NCBI GenBank assembly: GCA_017456805.1
Contig: JAFTIQ010000098.1
Span: 1-5,973 of the forward strand
From: Lentisphaeria bacterium
GTDB lineage: Bacteria; Verrucomicrobiota; Lentisphaeria; Victivallales; UBA1829
Direction of reading: 5' to 3'
DNA: 5,973 nt
Every line of letters starts with the position of its first letter. Positions within the stretch are counted from its first letter, which is position 1. Made by a program: the position numbers and the translations under genes. The notes beneath the pieces were generated by a model that made no database searches, was not told the origin of the DNA, and saw only the letters and a program-made list of their open reading frames with translations. Positions 1 to 5,973 of this stretch are shown here, piece by piece.

Positions 1-1410
1 CCCCGGCACCTGATTTTTTGCATCAGGAGTCATAACAGCGAAAGTCCGTTCCGCTTTGGTAACTGCCGGGGTCTGGATCATGCGGCTGCTGTAACCGACC
101 TTACTGTTCCATGCATCGAAGGCATCGACCGTATAGAGCAGCGCAAATGTTCCGGTGACCTGACCATTGACCAGCCCTGCCCCGCCATGTTCACTGGGTG
201 CTTTTCCGTTGATCGTTACAATGTTATGCAGAAGTCCGCTTTTGACTCCGTAGCCCGGATCAGCCACCCGCATAGCTCCGCCGTAATGCAGAACAAAGGA
301 TCCCACATCGGAATGGGAATGTCCCCGGGAAACAATGGCTTCCGACGCAAAATGAAGTGCGTTCTCACTCCAATCGGAGCGGTAAAGCAGCAAATTCATT
401 TCCGGATAGAACCGGTTCAAGGCAAAAGATTCCGGTGTTACATTCTCCGGGACTTTGTGATAAATGATCCCGGAAATCGGATCCGGAGCACCTTCCTTTT
501 CTGCGTTAGCCCAGAGAAGAAGCTGATCGACCGCTTTGGAATCCGGCATCAAACATCCGAGAAGCCGCAAAACATACTCTTCCGGATCCTGCACATTGCA
601 ATCTTCCAGAGGCAGATATCGCAAGGGGCGCATCGGTGCCGTTTCCAACAGGATCCATTCCGCAACCTTGGGCAGATTGGAGCCTGCCACCATGGGATAG
701 CCTTTCCGTTCCAGCATCAGGATCGCGCTTCCGTTGATCACCATGGGATAGTTGAAATAAGCTCCATGTTCCGTCACAGCTCCGCCGGGAAGGATCGCAT
801 AGTTCAGCTGTGTCTTCATTGCAAGCGCCGCACGATCCAACCCTGCTTTATTGAATTCCGGGTGCCCGCTCAACACAGCGCGGTAGCGGATGGAATGGGG
901 CATATACATGAAATAGCCCCAGTTTCCGAAAATGGAAAATGCCGGATGACGGCTCATTTTCGGATTGGTTTTCAATTCATTCAGGATCATATCCTTGAGA
1001 TATTTCTGATTCTCCGCGCTCAATCCGGAGTATGCCCAGTCAAAAATGTAAGGAACATGATGCCCTGTTTTGATCAGATCAATCTTTTTGAGCCGGGCAT
1101 CGGAAATCAGCCGTTCCAGAGCATTCAGATATTTTGCCTCTCCGGAAAGCTGCCACGCCAGAGCAAGCTCACTGAGAGCATCCAGTTTGGCATCCGAAAG
1201 CTGAGATTTCACAATCTTCGCCGGAACAGATTTCAACTGAAGATGTTTTGCACAGCGGGCAAGCAGCTGCTGATATGCCTTTCCCGGGATCCCTCCCGCT
1301 TTGATCTTCGCCTGCAATGCCGGAAGATCACTTTTGGAAAAAAGCAAATGCGGGTGTTCCGCTGCCGAAAGTCCGGCAGCAAGGAACAGAAAAATCAGTA
1401 AATATCTCAT
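1..1410 (-). CDS. Heparinase II/III-family polysaccharide lyase-like protein, secreted (3' end outside window)
   Basis: An uninterrupted frame of 470 codons runs from the ATG at 1410-1408 to the left edge, so the C-terminus is missing. Residues 1-17 (MRYLLIFLFLAAGLSAA) form a typical Sec signal peptide, so the enzyme should act in the periplasm or outside. The mature start (EHPHLLFSKSDLPAL) and the helical stretch to about residue 290 fit the alpha/alpha toroid of this superfamily, with GNWGYF at 162-167 and GGAVTEHGAYFNYP at 209-222 (candidate catalytic His215/Tyr218). From about 320 the beta-sandwich part follows, with GHSHSD at 363-368, ADPGYG at 383-388 and LHNIVTING at 394-402, the usual metal/active-site region of heparinase II/III proteins. 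By family knowledge such enzymes cleave uronate-containing polysaccharides by beta-elimination; the actual substrate cannot be read here. The start overlaps the stop of the upstream gene (ATGA), supporting translational coupling. The family is secure, the specificity unknown. Confidence 0.88.
   Translation of the reverse strand, partial: MRYLLIFLFLAAGLSAAEHPHLLFSKSDLPALQAKIKAGGIPGKAYQQLLARCAKHLQLKSVPAKIVKSQLSDAKLDALSELALAWQLSGEAKYLNALERLISDARLKKIDLIKTGHHVPYIFDWAYSGLSAENQKYLKDMILNELKTNPKMSRHPAFSIFGNWGYFMYMPHSIRYRAVLSGHPEFNKAGLDRAALAMKTQLNYAILPGGAVTEHGAYFNYPMVINGSAILMLERKGYPMVAGSNLPKVAEWILLETAPMRPLRYLPLEDCNVQDPEEYVLRLLGCLMPDSKAVDQLLLWANAEKEGAPDPISGIIYHKVPENVTPESFALNRFYPEMNLLLYRSDWSENALHFASEAIVSRGHSHSDVGSFVLHYGGAMRVADPGYGVKSGLLHNIVTINGKAPSEHGGAGLVNGQVTGTFALLYTVDAFDAWNSKVGYSSRMIQTPAVTKAERTFAVMTPDAKNQVPG
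1407..1410 (-). other. ATGA stop/start overlap
   Basis: On the minus strand the TGA of the 598-residue gene and the ATG of the lyase-like gene share the bases ATGA. A weak AAAGAG ribosome-binding sequence lies upstream, inside the preceding coding region. Such overlaps usually indicate translational coupling and one mRNA. Confidence 0.85.
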
Positions 1411-3203
1411 GATCCGGCTCTTTCATGGAATCTGTTTCTGAACTTGAAGAGGATCTGGGAATCACGCCAGTTTTTCATCATGATCTCCTGCTTCTTCCGC
1501 AGCTGATCTGCAAGATCCGGACCGAACAGGAATGTGGTTTCATTTTCCGGCGTGCTTGCCAGGGGCAGCAGCGGAGCTCCGCCATCTTCCAGCAGTCGGA
1601 TCATATTCGTTGAATTGTCATATTCATCGCGCATGACGACTTCCAGAATATCCGAGTTGGCAAGAGAGGAATAACCTTCACTCTTGGCACGGTCAAGGAT
1701 CGCCTGGAACTGACAGCAGTTCCGCAGGTTCTTCAGAACGCACATCAGAAAGTCCAGACGGCGCAGGGAATCTTTGAGATATTCCTTGTCAGATCCGGCA
1801 TTGTTCATCGCTTTCTGATACGAGGCTTTTGCTTTGGAAAGAGATGTCAGAATGGAATTCCAGCAGATCACGCTGCGGTCGGCTTCTTCCGGAGTACGCC
1901 CCTGAAACACATTGCGCAAACCATGAATGTTCAGGAGATCAAGCTCATAATCCTGACGGTCAAGGGAATCGAATACATGCTTCTTGTAATAGTATTTTTC
2001 CTCTTCTGTCAGATTCTCCGGAATCGGCACAAAAGGCCGGACAAGTGTACGGCAGCTCATAGCACCGTAAAGCGCAACACTGTAATAGAAAAGATGTTTC
2101 AGAGAAGTATCATCGATTCCCCGGTAGAGATACTGCCATGCATCCAGCAGATCATTTCCATCATCAAGTTTCATGGATCCGATCAGATCTTTCAGGAACA
2201 GAACGCGGTCAGTCATGCCGTTGGTGGACTTGTGATATCTCTTCAGCAGTTCATAATAAACGCCGCCCTTCTTGAACAAATGCTGAGTCTGTTCAATATT
2301 GACAACAATGACATCGGGGTTTGCAAGAACAGCATTTTCCAGTTCTTCGATCATGGAAAGCGGGTTTTCATAAGCAACGGGTTTATCCTGAGGCGGGCGC
2401 ACAAACCAGATGTTTTCTTTCCGCATATTTCCTTCGTGCGGAGAGATTTTTCCGCTGAAGCACCAGAAACCCTGCCATGCGTTGTAGGCAAGCGCATCCG
2501 CAGAAGGCATTCCGGATTCCAGGGCATTCAGGAAGCCGGTCACTCGCTCTTCCATGGTACGGTGCTTGCATGCTTCCGGACCATTCTTTCCGGGATAGGA
2601 ATTTGAGTTCCAGCAGAAACTTGTTCCGGAGTCATTGGTCATGAAAATCATGGTGTCAAGACAAGGCGCGATCTTTCCGAGTTCGCAACTGACTTCCCGA
2701 TAAAGATCCAGCACTTCTTCATTATCAACACAAGGCGCAAAATAAGCTCTGCGGCTGCGGAACGGCATATCACAGCGGGGACCGCGCCATTCCGGATGTT
2801 CCTGATAAACAGATTCCGGCAGCCACTGGGGAAACGCACCGATGATACAACCCTTCATTCCGATGGATTCCAGAAATGCCGCACGGCGGGCAAGTTCATC
2901 ATGATTCGCCTTGATCACATCGGCAGGAAGATGTTTTTCCAATGCTTTCGGACAATGGAACTTGAACGGATCGGCAAACGCTGCGGTATATTCCGGATAA
3001 AAATCATAACCGGGTTCATAGTTTCCATTGTTATCCAGCTGCCAGCGGGAGCGGTCAAGCATGGCACTGCCCAGATCGACATGTGTCAAACCGACTTCTT
3101 TGGCATTTGTTGCAACTTCCTTAAACTGTTCAAAGGTGAGACCATTCCCCATAGCGGTATAACCGGTAAAGAGAATACTTCTTTTTTCATTTGCAAAGCT
3201 CAT
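1407..3203 (-). CDS. Putative divergent TIM-barrel glycosidase-like protein, 598 aa, uncharacterised
   Basis: I do not recognise a named family with certainty. There is no signal peptide or membrane segment, and 14 cysteines are scattered through the chain, so it is probably cytoplasmic. The first ~330 residues read like a (beta/alpha)8 barrel: LTFEQFKEVATNAKEVGLTHVDLG (22-45, given here as a helix-strand unit), MKGCIIGAFP (116-125), a strand leading into MIFMTNDSGTSFCW (185-198), then YPGKNGPEAC (203-212), ALAYNAWQGFWCF (237-249) and PDVIVVNIEQTQ (296-307). The acidic/cysteine motif after the MIFM strand is placed like the acidic catalytic loop of GH20- or DUF4838-like barrels, but a catalytic role is inference. 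Residues 400-598 are mostly helical and end in a charged segment. The ATG at 3203-3201 is preceded by AGGAGA seven bases away. The gene has its own CG-centred operator upstream and overlaps the secreted lyase-like gene downstream, which suggests it processes imported products of that lyase. Confidence 0.85.
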   Translation of the reverse strand: MSFANEKRSILFTGYTAMGNGLTFEQFKEVATNAKEVGLTHVDLGSAMLDRSRWQLDNNGNYEPGYDFYPEYTAAFADPFKFHCPKALEKHLPADVIKANHDELARRAAFLESIGMKGCIIGAFPQWLPESVYQEHPEWRGPRCDMPFRSRRAYFAPCVDNEEVLDLYREVSCELGKIAPCLDTMIFMTNDSGTSFCWNSNSYPGKNGPEACKHRTMEERVTGFLNALESGMPSADALAYNAWQGFWCFSGKISPHEGNMRKENIWFVRPPQDKPVAYENPLSMIEELENAVLANPDVIVVNIEQTQHLFKKGGVYYELLKRYHKSTNGMTDRVLFLKDLIGSMKLDDGNDLLDAWQYLYRGIDDTSLKHLFYYSVALYGAMSCRTLVRPFVPIPENLTEEEKYYYKKHVFDSLDRQDYELDLLNIHGLRNVFQGRTPEEADRSVICWNSILTSLSKAKASYQKAMNNAGSDKEYLKDSLRRLDFLMCVLKNLRNCCQFQAILDRAKSEGYSSLANSDILEVVMRDEYDNSTNMIRLLEDGGAPLLPLASTPENETTFLFGPDLADQLRKKQEIMMKNWRDSQILFKFRNRFHERAGS

Positions 3204-3210
3204 TTTTCTT

Positions 3211-3216
3211 TCTCCT
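3211..3216 (-). promoter_or_regulatory. Ribosome binding site of the 598-aa gene
   Basis: AGGAGA on the minus strand lies seven bases before the ATG at 3203-3201, a strong Shine-Dalgarno match that fixes this start. Confidence 0.8.
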
Positions 3217-3236
3217 GAACTTGTTTGGTTTTTATT

Positions 3237-3254
3237 CGATAAACCGTTTTATCA
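3237..3254. promoter_or_regulatory. Operator-like palindrome 1, CG-centred
   Basis: The gene-strand sequence is TGATAAAACGGTTTATCG, an even-symmetry inverted repeat centred on the CG at 3245-3246, with 7 of 9 pairs symmetric. It differs from the palindrome at 4132-4149 in only two positions and lies 33 bases upstream of the ATG. Even symmetry with a central CG is the hallmark of LacI-family operators, so a LacI-type sugar-responsive repressor is the best guess. A TATTTA hexamer at 3269-3264 could be the -10 element, nine bases upstream of the palindrome, but no -35 with good spacing is evident (TTCACA at 3295-3290 is 20 bases away), so the promoter itself stays unassigned. Confidence 0.75.
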
Positions 3255-3307
3255 TTTCAAAAATAAATAGGTTTTGCTTAATTTCATTTTGTGAAAAAGG
3301 TTAGCGG

Positions 3308-3336
3308 AAAATGATCAGGGCGAACCTGATCATTTT
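3308..3336 (-). terminator. Hairpin overlapping the pseudopilin stop codon, probable terminator
   Basis: A perfect 12-bp inverted repeat (AAAATGATCAGG and CCTGATCATTTT) flanks a 5-base loop. The left arm on the gene strand contains the TGA stop of the pseudopilin-like gene at 3332-3330. The right arm ends in only four T residues followed by CC, so as an intrinsic terminator it is imperfect; the A-rich left and T-rich right arms could make it work in either direction. Its position between two genes that each have an operator supports a role in ending the upstream transcript or protecting its 3' end. Confidence 0.65.
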
Positions 3337-4097
3337 GCAGTTCCATTCACCCATTGCCAAGGTGCATTTTCACGCGTTGTAGTGAAAAGATAGCGATAGG
3401 GCTTTTCAATGGCGACGATCGCCGTTCCATCAGACATACTATGCTTTATGAATTCCACATGCCCGTCAAGCCAGAGAGTATTGACCCCTTTTCCGTGCCG
3501 GATCATAAAATACTGACTGTACGGAACAGCAACGCGGTTGGATCCATCCCCCATCAAAAAGGAACCGGAAGCACTTGTCACAGAATGAACTTTTCGATGA
3601 AGAATCGTACCATAAGAAGTAGTGGAGGCGTAACTCGGATACCAGCACAGCATTGCATTGAAAGCATAAGAATAGGGAATGGAAATCGCAGAAGTCTTGG
3701 GATCAAACCACGGTACATAGGAGTTCTGCATATTCAGATTTCCATAATCTGTAAACGCTGTTTTTTCTCCGCGTTCGCAGTAAAGCACATATTTTCTGCG
3801 TTTTACAGCATCATAATTTGTTTTTGTATAGTTGATGATTTGCACATGTGCAAGGAGACCTAAAGTAGAACTGCCATCCTTAATATCAAGCGGCATGATA
3901 TAATCTTCATTATCTGCGGCATAAAACTGGAAGACCTGTCCGCATTGTTTCAGGTTTGATGCACAACCGGCGCGTTGAGCACTCTTTCTTGCGCTGTTCA
4001 ACGCCGGAAGCAGCAATCCAGCAAGAATCGCGATAATGGCTATCACAACCAAAAGTTCAATCAGAGTAAAACATGATCTTCTGAATTCATTCCGCAT
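3330..4097 (-). CDS. Type II secretion/pseudopilin-like protein with H-X9-DG motif, 255 aa
   Basis: The protein starts MRNEFRRSC, a short basic leader, followed by [20 protein letters not shown] (10-29), the class III/prepilin N-terminal helix with Glu14 at position +5 of the mature chain. Cleavage by a prepilin peptidase is expected between Cys9 and Phe10; the residue before the cut is Cys instead of the usual Gly. [11 protein letters not shown] segment follows (45-54), and near the C-terminus [14 protein letters not shown] contains an exact H-X9-DG spacing (His201, Asp211-Gly212), as in the H-X9-DG/DUF1559-like proteins that are abundant in Planctomycetes and Lentisphaerota. The cell location should be the inner membrane or a surface pseudopilus; the exact role of this family is not established. 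I chose the ATG at 4097-4095 because a GGAGG site precedes it, and because the 25-codon longer frame from 4172 would place the promoter spacer and the operator inside the gene. An operator and promoter lie directly upstream. Confidence 0.92.
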   Translation of the reverse strand: MRNEFRRSCFTLIELLVVIAIIAILAGLLLPALNSARKSAQRAGCASNLKQCGQVFQFYAADNEDYIMPLDIKDGSSTLGLLAHVQIINYTKTNYDAVKRRKYVLYCERGEKTAFTDYGNLNMQNSYVPWFDPKTSAISIPYSYAFNAMLCWYPSYASTTSYGTILHRKVHSVTSASGSFLMGDGSNRVAVPYSQYFMIRHGKGVNTLWLDGHVEFIKHSMSDGTAIVAIEKPYRYLFTTTRENAPWQWVNGTAK

Positions 4098-4103
4098 AAA
4101 TAT

Positions 4104-4110
4104 TCCTCCC
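4104..4110 (-). promoter_or_regulatory. Ribosome binding site deciding the pseudopilin start
   Basis: GGGAGGA on the minus strand lies six bases before the ATG at 4097-4095. It is the only strong Shine-Dalgarno sequence near the candidate starts and selects the 255-residue form over the longer in-frame extension. Confidence 0.85.
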
Positions 4111-4130
4111 TGTTTTCTATCTCTTATTTT

Positions 4131-4150
4131 ATGATAAACCGATTTATCAT
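4131..4150. promoter_or_regulatory. Operator-like palindrome 2, CG-centred
   Basis: The gene-strand sequence ATGATAAATCGGTTTATCAT is a 20-bp inverted repeat with 9 of 10 symmetric pairs, centred on the CG at 4140-4141. The core TGATAAAWCGGTTTATC is shared with the palindrome at 3237-3254. The 18-bp core ends 34 bases before the start codon, nearly the same distance as for the other copy. It lies about +5 to +22 relative to the start point predicted from the promoter at 4189-4161, where a bound repressor would block transcription. Even symmetry with central CG points to a LacI-family regulator; the regulator gene is not in the window. Confidence 0.82.
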
Positions 4151-4160
4151 CCTGAAAAAG

Positions 4161-4189
4161 AATATAGCGCAAGATTAGAACATTTTCAA
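4161..4189 (-). promoter_or_regulatory. Sigma70-type promoter of the pseudopilin-like gene
   Basis: The minus strand reads TTGAAA (4189-4184), a 17-base spacer, then TATATT (4166-4161). Both hexamers are close to the TTGACA/TATAAT consensus at optimal spacing. The predicted start point is near 4154, just before the palindromic operator, giving a leader of roughly 57 bases. Confidence 0.7.
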
Positions 4190-4267
4190 GCAGGATATGA
4201 AAAAAAATGAAATTTTCTTAATGCACTCATTCCTGCCCGGAGAACATCAAAGGGGATTTTCCGCAAA
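4190..4267. other. Short intergenic gap after the propeller gene
   Basis: This 78-base gap lies between the TAA of the propeller gene and the -35 of the pseudopilin promoter. It holds a run of eight T on the minus strand (4207-4200), but I see no stable GC-rich stem directly before it, so a terminator is possible but not supported. Confidence 0.4.
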
Positions 4268-5973
4268 TTATGGAGTATATTGCATCTCCCACTTTCTTAC
4301 AGGAGGCAGAAAGACTGCAAGATGGGAAATATCATCATTCTCGCCGATAAAGATTTCTCCATCGAGTCCAACCAGCATGACGTCAGCACGGTGAATGATC
4401 CATGTTTCAGGCATTCTTGCACGCAAGATCCCTTCGTCGCTGAATCCCTCTTCCGGAGTATAACGGAACAAATGGCACACATCTGAATCGAGTCCTGATA
4501 TGCCCCACAGAACATGATCCCGGTTATATGCCAGTGCCCGGATATTATTTTCGGAAACGGGGCGCCCCAGAGAATAAATCTGTTTTGCAGCAAGATCCAT
4601 ACGGAACAGGATGCCGTCAGCATTTGTCCCGCAATAAAAAACACCGTTTCCAGTATCAGCGGCGCAATTTACCGAGGTCAGATATTCCCGTCCGGCTCCG
4701 CATGGGACCTTCATACCGGTTTCAGAAAAGGTTTCTGTCACCGGATCAAAGAGGATGATATGACCGTGGTGTCCGCTGAAATAGATTTTGGATTCAAAAG
4801 TCATCAGAACGCCTGGAATATTCTGAGGTTCCATGATCCATTGGTCAAAACACGGATATATTTTAAACTGTTCAGCTGCCGGATCATAGGCAAAGAAATC
4901 TCCCCCGGGAAGCGTAATACCATAAATTTTTCCATTCAGAGCGATGGAACACCAAATGCCCTGCCCCGGAGCCGGGGAGCCAAGATTCCGGATGGCTTTC
5001 AATTTTTCCGCAGGCATGGGATAATATTTCATAAATTCGCCGCGGTCAGAGCGTTTCTGAAAATTGAATGCCCCTTGATTTTCCTGTAAATCATATTCAT
5101 AAAGAGCCCCTTCTCCATTCCCGCATGTGCCGAAGTAAAGTTTTCCGTTTCCGGGAATGAGCATTGAACGGCAAAGTTCTCCATGCTTTCCGAAGGTATT
5201 CAAAGGCTGGAAGAATCTGACATCCGGATAATAGACAAAAAGTCTTGGAATTTCTCCATGAGTTGTTCCCAGAATGACTCCGCTCTGCGGATCCTGAGCC
5301 AGAGCACTGATCCGCCCGGCATGTCTGGGAATCAGCGGAGTCGTTCCGGACATACCTTCTTCCTGTACGATCAGTGTTCCCCTGCGGATAAAAACCTGAT
5401 TATCTGTCAAAGTAATTTCATGATATTTTCCTGCAACAGGGGATTGCAGAGAAATTTTCGGATTATTATTCAAGCTGCAATCTGCAAAAGATTCTTCCGG
5501 TGTCTTATCGACCCCTTTCTCATTGTACATAAAGAACGAAAGAGCTTCGGCTTTTCCTGTGCGCTCCCCGCCGAAATATAAGGTTCCGTCACTGGTACAG
5601 CAACCGGAGGCGACGACGCCGAGGTGAGCGAAGCCCTCCACTTGGATACGCCCCAGATCCGTCTGTTCAAGTGTATCCGGATTCAGCTTGAAAATATGCG
5701 GCGGAATCCTTTTGGAAGGGACTGCATTGTATCCTGCAAAATAGAGATGATCATCATGTCCGATCACTAACATTCGCGGAAAGAACCGTTTTTCAGCGTA
5801 ATGATCCGGCCCGGCAATTTCATCACCTAATGTTCCCAGATCCCGCATACTTCCAAATCGGCCATTCAAGGGATCGTATTCAAAAATATGATGAGTCATC
5901 CACGTCGTTCCATACAATTTTTTCCCGTCCCGGGACGGCAGCAGGTTAAAAATTCCTCTGCCGTTATGGGATG
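4268..5973 (-). CDS. Multi-blade beta-propeller protein, uncharacterised (5' end outside window)
   Basis: The frame is open from the right edge (first full codon 5971-5969) to the TAA at 4270-4268, giving 567 visible residues. A TTG at 5917-5915 is not the start: the preceding in-frame residues (GRGIFNLLPSRDGKKLYGTT) belong to the same repeat, and no ribosome-binding site precedes that TTG. About ten degenerate blade-like repeats share the pattern G-x-L-Y-F-G, a variable loop, L-F-x-Y-D-P, then F and L-G. Clear examples, in visible numbering, are KLYGTTWMTHHIFEYDP (18-34), KLYFGTCGNGEGALYEYDL (277-295), KIYGITLPGGDFFAYDP (348-364), KIYFSGHHGHIILFDP (395-410) and GVFYCGTNADGILFRMDL (443-460). 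This fits a Kelch/PQQ/YVTN-like propeller, possibly two propellers in tandem. No catalytic motif is recognisable; binding or sensing of glycans, or a lyase-like propeller enzyme, are both possible. Being next to the glycan genes suggests a link, but its promoter is unseen. Confidence 0.85.
   Translation of the reverse strand, partial: SHNGRGIFNLLPSRDGKKLYGTTWMTHHIFEYDPLNGRFGSMRDLGTLGDEIAGPDHYAEKRFFPRMLVIGHDDHLYFAGYNAVPSKRIPPHIFKLNPDTLEQTDLGRIQVEGFAHLGVVASGCCTSDGTLYFGGERTGKAEALSFFMYNEKGVDKTPEESFADCSLNNNPKISLQSPVAGKYHEITLTDNQVFIRRGTLIVQEEGMSGTTPLIPRHAGRISALAQDPQSGVILGTTHGEIPRLFVYYPDVRFFQPLNTFGKHGELCRSMLIPGNGKLYFGTCGNGEGALYEYDLQENQGAFNFQKRSDRGEFMKYYPMPAEKLKAIRNLGSPAPGQGIWCSIALNGKIYGITLPGGDFFAYDPAAEQFKIYPCFDQWIMEPQNIPGVLMTFESKIYFSGHHGHIILFDPVTETFSETGMKVPCGAGREYLTSVNCAADTGNGVFYCGTNADGILFRMDLAAKQIYSLGRPVSENNIRALAYNRDHVLWGISGLDSDVCHLFRYTPEEGFSDEGILRARMPETWIIHRADVMLVGLDGEIFIGENDDISHLAVFLPPVRKWEMQYTP

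Noticed and set aside
187..1401. Long open frame on the plus strand (about 404 codons)
   Set aside because: It lies entirely antisense to the lyase-like gene, which has a signal peptide and family motifs. The plus-strand translation is rich in His, Phe, Arg and Gln with no recognisable domain, as expected for a shadow frame.
1923..2606. Plus-strand open frame of about 227 codons, and several shorter ones
   Set aside because: They are antisense to the 598-residue gene, have no ribosome-binding site and no domain signature.
3290..3295. TTCACA as -35 of the 598-residue gene
   Set aside because: It is 20 bases from the only plausible -10 (TATTTA), too far for a standard promoter.
4098..4172. 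25-codon N-terminal extension of the pseudopilin-like gene
   Set aside because: It would contain the -10 element and the operator, lacks a ribosome-binding site and would put an unusual charged stretch before the prepilin leader.
4200..4250. Possible terminator of the propeller gene at the T8 tract
   Set aside because: No stable stem precedes the T-run on the minus strand; only short AT pairs such as AATG/CATT are available.
4514..5089. Plus-strand open frame of about 191 codons
   Set aside because: It is antisense to the propeller gene, whose repeat pattern continues unbroken through this stretch.
1..5973. Frequent TCCGG/CCGGA words throughout, considered as an uptake or protein-binding sequence
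   Set aside because: They fall in coding DNA at codon pairs such as CCG-GAA and TCC-GGA, so a preference for CCG and GGA codons explains them; the intergenic gaps lack them.

Overview
The window looks like part of a carbohydrate-utilisation region from a PVC-group bacterium, most likely Lentisphaerota (Victivallis-like). The main clue is the pseudopilin-like gene. It has an [21 protein letters not shown]-terminus, a following A-R-x-x-A-x(5)-C-x-x-N-L-K-Q segment and a C-terminal H-X9-DG motif. This architecture is present in very many copies in Lentisphaerota and relatives. The lineage is inferred from family knowledge, not from a marker gene. Base composition is moderate, with AT-rich intergenic gaps and a clear preference for CCG and GGA codons.

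All four supported genes lie on the minus strand. In transcription order (right to left) they are: (1) 5973-4268, the 3' part of a long beta-propeller protein whose start lies beyond the right edge; (2) 4097-3330, a type II secretion/pseudopilin-like protein with its own promoter; (3) 3203-1407, a 598-residue cysteine-containing, probably cytoplasmic protein that looks like a divergent TIM-barrel glycosidase; (4) 1410-1, a secreted heparinase II/III-family polysaccharide lyase-like protein that runs off the left edge. Genes 3 and 4 overlap by four bases (ATGA) and are almost certainly one transcription unit.

The most interesting signal is regulatory. Two near-identical 18-20 bp palindromes with a central CG (gene-strand consensus TGATAAAWCGGTTTATCR) lie 34 and 33 bases upstream of the start codons of genes 2 and 3. 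Upstream of gene 2 the palindrome sits just downstream of a good sigma70-type promoter (TTGAAA, 17 bp, TATATT), where a bound repressor would block initiation or early elongation. Even symmetry with a central CG is typical of LacI-family operators. A 12-bp-stem hairpin that contains the stop codon of gene 2 separates the two units, so they appear to be transcribed independently but controlled by the same factor.

My reading is a small regulon in which one sugar-responsive regulator switches on a pseudopilin-like envelope protein, a secreted lyase and an intracellular glycosidase-like enzyme. The link between the pseudopilin and glycan breakdown is inference. The regulator gene and the full propeller gene are outside the window. 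No RNA gene, mobile element, CRISPR array or origin was seen. No intergenic gap exceeds 300 bases.
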